In this document: positions 6,766 to 8,804 of the stretch, in pieces
Layout of the letters: each line of letters opens with the position of its first letter
Position numbering within the stretch: the first letter of the stretch is position 1
Assembly (NCBI GenBank): GCA_027028225.1
Contig: JALVJP010000080.1
Location: 1 to 8,804, forward strand
Direction of reading: 5' to 3'
Source of the DNA: Candidatus Parcubacteria bacterium
Lineage (GTDB): Bacteria; Patescibacteriota; Minisyncoccia; Phycocordibacterales; UBA1006
Length of the DNA stretch: 8,804 nucleotides
The notes under the pieces: model-generated
The model's database searches: none
Told to the model about the DNA's origin: nothing
The model's input: the letters and a program-made list of their open reading frames with translations, nothing else
Translations under genes and position numbers: made by a program

Positions 6766-7283
6766 AAGCAATCACAACTAAGGTATTCAAGAATGTTTTC
6801 TGCGGAGCGCATCATTTCGTCCGCTTCTCTCCTGCTCATACGAAAGTCCCCCTTCTCATGCGCGAGTCTGTTCCTCAACTTGTGAATATTCCAAACCTCA
6901 TCGAGAAGCGGAATATCTCCATAGGTGAGCCCTTTCAATTTATCTGCGTACGATAAATTCTTGTCGAGAGAGAAGGCGCGTGTGAGCTGATCCTCAATGA
7001 ATGCATCTGTGCGAAGAAGCGCGAGCTTCCAATCACCCTCCTCTTGTGAGTGGAAGAGGTCTCGAATCGCACCCCACTCTATCGCATCAGTACTTCTCTC
7101 TTCTTCTCTATCACCTCTATTTACTTGTAAAAAATGTGCATTCCATCGTTCACGTTCTTTCTCACGCAATTCACTCCTCTTTATTGTGAAGTAGATAATT
7201 CCAAAGAGAAATAGAATTGATATGAATACAGAGATAATTTGAATTATTTGTATAAGATCTTGAATCCACGTAGCAGAAAACAT
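6762..7283 (-). CDS. Membrane-anchored HEPN-like protein of unknown function
   Basis: The protein has 173 residues. One transmembrane helix (about 9-33) is followed by a charged linker and a helical cytoplasmic domain. The domain contains DWKLALLRTDAFIEDQL (84-100) and VWNIHKLRNRLAHE (130-143), then READEMMRSAENIL (152-165). RNRLAH gives R-x4-H (R137 to H142), the motif found in HEPN domains; other HEPN-like and DUF4145-like proteins share this helix pair without known nuclease activity. I recognise the layout (TM anchor, WKLAxxxADxxLD, AHKxRNxxAHE) as a widespread uncharacterised protein of Parcubacteria-type genomes. It leads the operon with rlmB, murJ and the SLOG-like gene, and its TGA overlaps the rlmB ATG by ATGA. 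A role in RNA binding or cleavage is possible but not shown. Confidence 0.8.
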   Translation of the reverse strand: MFSATWIQDLIQIIQIISVFISILFLFGIIYFTIKRSELREKERERWNAHFLQVNRGDREEERSTDAIEWGAIRDLFHSQEEGDWKLALLRTDAFIEDQLTRAFSLDKNLSYADKLKGLTYGDIPLLDEVWNIHKLRNRLAHEKGDFRMSRREADEMMRSAENILEYLSCDCL

Positions 7284-7291
7284 ACCACTCT

Positions 7292-7319
7292 AGTATACTG
7301 CTTTCTTGAAATTCTCCAA
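7292..7319 (-). promoter_or_regulatory. Promoter of the HEPN-rlmB-murJ-SLOG operon
   Basis: TTGGAG (7319-7314), a 16-bp spacer and TATACT (7297-7292) match a sigma70-type promoter. The -10 ends eight bases before the ATG at 7283, so the mRNA would begin within about two bases of the start codon. The promoter lies directly after the gatA terminator. No Shine-Dalgarno sequence is present. Confidence 0.6.
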
Positions 7320-7321
7320 AG

Positions 7322-7346
7322 AAAAAAAGGTTATTAAAACCTCTTT
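7322..7346 (-). terminator. Intrinsic terminator after gatA
   Basis: On the minus strand AAAGAGGTT (7346-7338) pairs with AACCTTTTT (7332-7324) around the loop TTAAT. The stem is 9 bp with one G-U pair, and its 3' side merges into a run of seven T residues (7328-7322). It starts 21 bp after the gatA stop codon and closes the gatC-gatA unit. Confidence 0.7.
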
Positions 7347-7367
7347 AATTTACACAATTGTGACACC

Positions 7368-8774
7368 CTATCTCACCCTCTCTACATCCTTCCCTGCTTC
7401 AAAGAGAATGTGCTCAGAAAAGAGAGGTGCTGCAAGGTGGATTGCAAACGGAAGTCCCTCCTTACTTATTCCAGATGGTATAGAGATTGCAGGATTCCCT
7501 GCAAGATTGTAGGGAACTGTGAAAATATCTTCAAGGTAGAGTGAGAGTGGATCTTTCTTCTCTCCAAACTTGAATGGAAGTGATGGAGCTGTTGGAGATG
7601 CAATGAGGTCAACGCGGGAAAACACCTCGCGGAGCTCGGCACGAATCCATTTTCTCACCTCAAGCGCACGATAGTAGTAAGCATCGTGGTATCCCGCAGA
7701 GAGTACATAGGTTCCGAGCATAATACGACGCTTCACCTCTTTTCCAAATCCCTCTTCTCGCGTCTTCTCGTACACATCTCGAAGTGTTTCTCCATCTACA
7801 GAGAGACCGTAGCGAATTCCATCGTAACGCGCCATGTTTGATGACACCTCCGCAGGTTGGAGGATATAGTATGTTGCGAGTGCATACTCAAAGGAAGGAA
7901 GTTCTACATCGACAATTTCATACCCCTCCTCTTTTAACTTCTCAAGCATAGCGTAAAAATTCTCGAGAATCTCTTTCTGTATTCCTTCCCGTTCAAGAAA
8001 TGCGCGGGGGACACCAATACGCTTTCCATACTCCTGCTTGCGATACTTTTCCCTCACAGAGAGCGGAACATTCGTTTGGTCGAGATTATCCTCTTCCGAG
8101 AGAAGTGAGAAGAGAAGCTCCGCATCTTCTACAGAATTCGTAATAGGACCAATCACATCGAGAGATGATGCCATTGCTATAAGCCCGCGACGAGAGACAC
8201 TCCCATACGTTGGCTTAAGGCCTACAACCCCACAGAGCGCTGCTGGTTGCCGAATTGACCCTCCTGTATCAGACCCAAGCGCAAACGGAACCATTCCCGC
8301 AGCAACCGCAGCCGCAGACCCCCCAGAAGACCCTCCCGGAACACGAGAAGTGTCGTGAGGATTTTTTGTTGGGCCATATGCAGAGTTTTCCGTAGACGTT
8401 CCCATCGCCATCTCATCCATATTCACTCGCCCAACTGGAAATGCTCCTGCACCCTTCAAAATCTCTGCAACCTTCGCATCATAGGTTGCACGATAGGGTT
8501 CAAGAATCTTCGATGCAGCACCTGCGCGTAGTCCATTAAAGAGAATGTTATCCTTCGTTGCGAAGGGAATTCCGCTCAACAGAGATGCTTCATTGAAAGA
8601 GGGGAGCTCTTGCTCCTCAAATACCTCGAGAAAAGCATGAATCTCATCATCCCTCTCTTTAATACGGGAGAGACTCGTATCAAACAAATCTCGCACGCTT
8701 ACCTCCCCCTTCTTAAGGAGCTCGTGAAGTTCTTTAATTGTTGTTGTTCTAAAATCAATCATAGTACCGATCAT
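7368..8774 (-). CDS. gatA: Aspartyl/glutamyl-tRNA amidotransferase subunit A
   Basis: GatA is the glutaminase subunit of GatCAB. It releases ammonia from glutamine so that GatB can convert Glu-tRNA(Gln) or Asp-tRNA(Asn) to Gln-tRNA or Asn-tRNA. The 468 residues cover the full amidase-signature fold. The Ser-cisSer-Lys triad is visible: K74 in FATKDN, S149 in GGSSGGS (147-153) and S173 in SDTGGS (168-173). DVIGPI (206-211) and, near the C-terminus, [13 protein letters not shown] are also typical of the family. The length is a little below the usual 480-490. The ATG at 8774 shares its A with the gatC stop (TAATG), which supports it; a second ATG four codons in ([12 protein letters not shown]) is where many GatA proteins begin. 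The gene is followed by a terminator, so gatB is not in this operon on the downstream side. Confidence 0.97.
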   Translation of the reverse strand: MIGTMIDFRTTTIKELHELLKKGEVSVRDLFDTSLSRIKERDDEIHAFLEVFEEQELPSFNEASLLSGIPFATKDNILFNGLRAGAASKILEPYRATYDAKVAEILKGAGAFPVGRVNMDEMAMGTSTENSAYGPTKNPHDTSRVPGGSSGGSAAAVAAGMVPFALGSDTGGSIRQPAALCGVVGLKPTYGSVSRRGLIAMASSLDVIGPITNSVEDAELLFSLLSEEDNLDQTNVPLSVREKYRKQEYGKRIGVPRAFLEREGIQKEILENFYAMLEKLKEEGYEIVDVELPSFEYALATYYILQPAEVSSNMARYDGIRYGLSVDGETLRDVYEKTREEGFGKEVKRRIMLGTYVLSAGYHDAYYYRALEVRKWIRAELREVFSRVDLIASPTAPSLPFKFGEKKDPLSLYLEDIFTVPYNLAGNPAISIPSGISKEGLPFAIHLAAPLFSEHILFEAGKDVERVR

Positions 8775-8804
8775 TAAAGGACTTTCTTTACTTTCACGTA
8801 GTCA
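8774..8804 (-). CDS. gatC: GatC C-terminal end (partial, runs off the window)
   Basis: Only nine codons and a TAA are inside the window. They read DYVKVKKVL, which resembles the usual GatC C-terminus (aromatic residue, V/F, then (V/K)PKVL-like). The frame ends exactly at the gatA start in a TAATG overlap, and gatC directly before gatA is common. GatC is the small subunit that helps GatA and GatB assemble. The call rests on few residues and on context. Confidence 0.6.
   Translation of the reverse strand, partial: DYVKVKKVL

Noticed and set aside
8038..8358. Plus-strand open frame of 106 codons opposite gatA
   Set aside because: It is low-complexity (S, P, A, R), overlaps the conserved amidase signature on the other strand, and has no start signal.
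1..8804. Recoding of TGA as Gly or Trp, as in some CPR lineages
   Set aside because: TGA is the stop in two overlapping gene junctions, frames contain no internal TGA, and tRNA-Trp has the CCA anticodon.
1..8804. Frequent GAGAG/CTCTC strings on both strands as a possible sequence signal
   Set aside because: They fall mostly inside codons such as GAG, AGA, TCT and CTC, with no spacing pattern or clear strand bias by eye. Codon preference explains them unless a Markov-corrected count shows otherwise.
1..8804. CRISPR array, insertion sequence, integrase or defence island
   Set aside because: No regularly spaced repeats, transposase motifs or terminal inverted repeats were seen; gene content is mainly housekeeping.

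Overview
All supportable genes lie on the minus strand, in an AT-rich, tightly packed bacterial segment. The window suggests a member of the Candidate Phyla Radiation (Patescibacteria, probably Parcubacteria-like). This is an inference from three things: a one-TM protein with a C-terminal RNxxAHE helix pair of a kind common in those genomes, a small membrane protein ending in the CxDS...YCVDSxG motif of CPR pilin-like proteins, and very short gaps with almost no Shine-Dalgarno sequences. The code looks standard: TGA ends two genes, no in-frame TGA is read through, and the only tRNA-Trp has a CCA anticodon.

Read in the direction of transcription (right to left), the window opens with the last codons of gatC. 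These overlap gatA (GatCAB amidotransferase, charging of tRNA-Gln/Asn) by one base in TAATG. A hairpin-plus-U-tract terminator follows. A new promoter then starts a packed operon of four genes: a membrane-anchored HEPN-like protein, rlmB (23S rRNA ribose methyltransferase), murJ (lipid II flippase) and a SLOG/LOG-like Rossmann protein. The first three are joined by ATGA overlaps. The operon appears to end in a weak terminator that reaches into the last gene.

Next comes a 902-residue double-AAA+ Clp unfoldase with its own promoter region. It combines a ClpB-length middle domain with an IGF tripeptide where ClpC and ClpA contact ClpP. A perfect 9-bp hairpin separates it from tRNA-Tyr(GTA), which has its own terminator. 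A small pilin-like membrane protein follows, then the ribosomal protein L33 gene (rpmG, 59 codons) and tRNA-Trp(CCA). L33 followed by tRNA-Trp is the classic bacterial order leading into secE-nusG, so those genes are expected just beyond position 1.

Most genes concern translation (GatCA, RlmB, L33, two tRNAs), with envelope synthesis (MurJ) and protein quality control (Clp) added. No mobile element, CRISPR array or obvious defence island is visible. The points most worth following are the mosaic Clp ATPase, the HEPN/SLOG pair in one operon, the pilin-like protein, the apparently leaderless starts, and the hairpin next to tRNA-Tyr.
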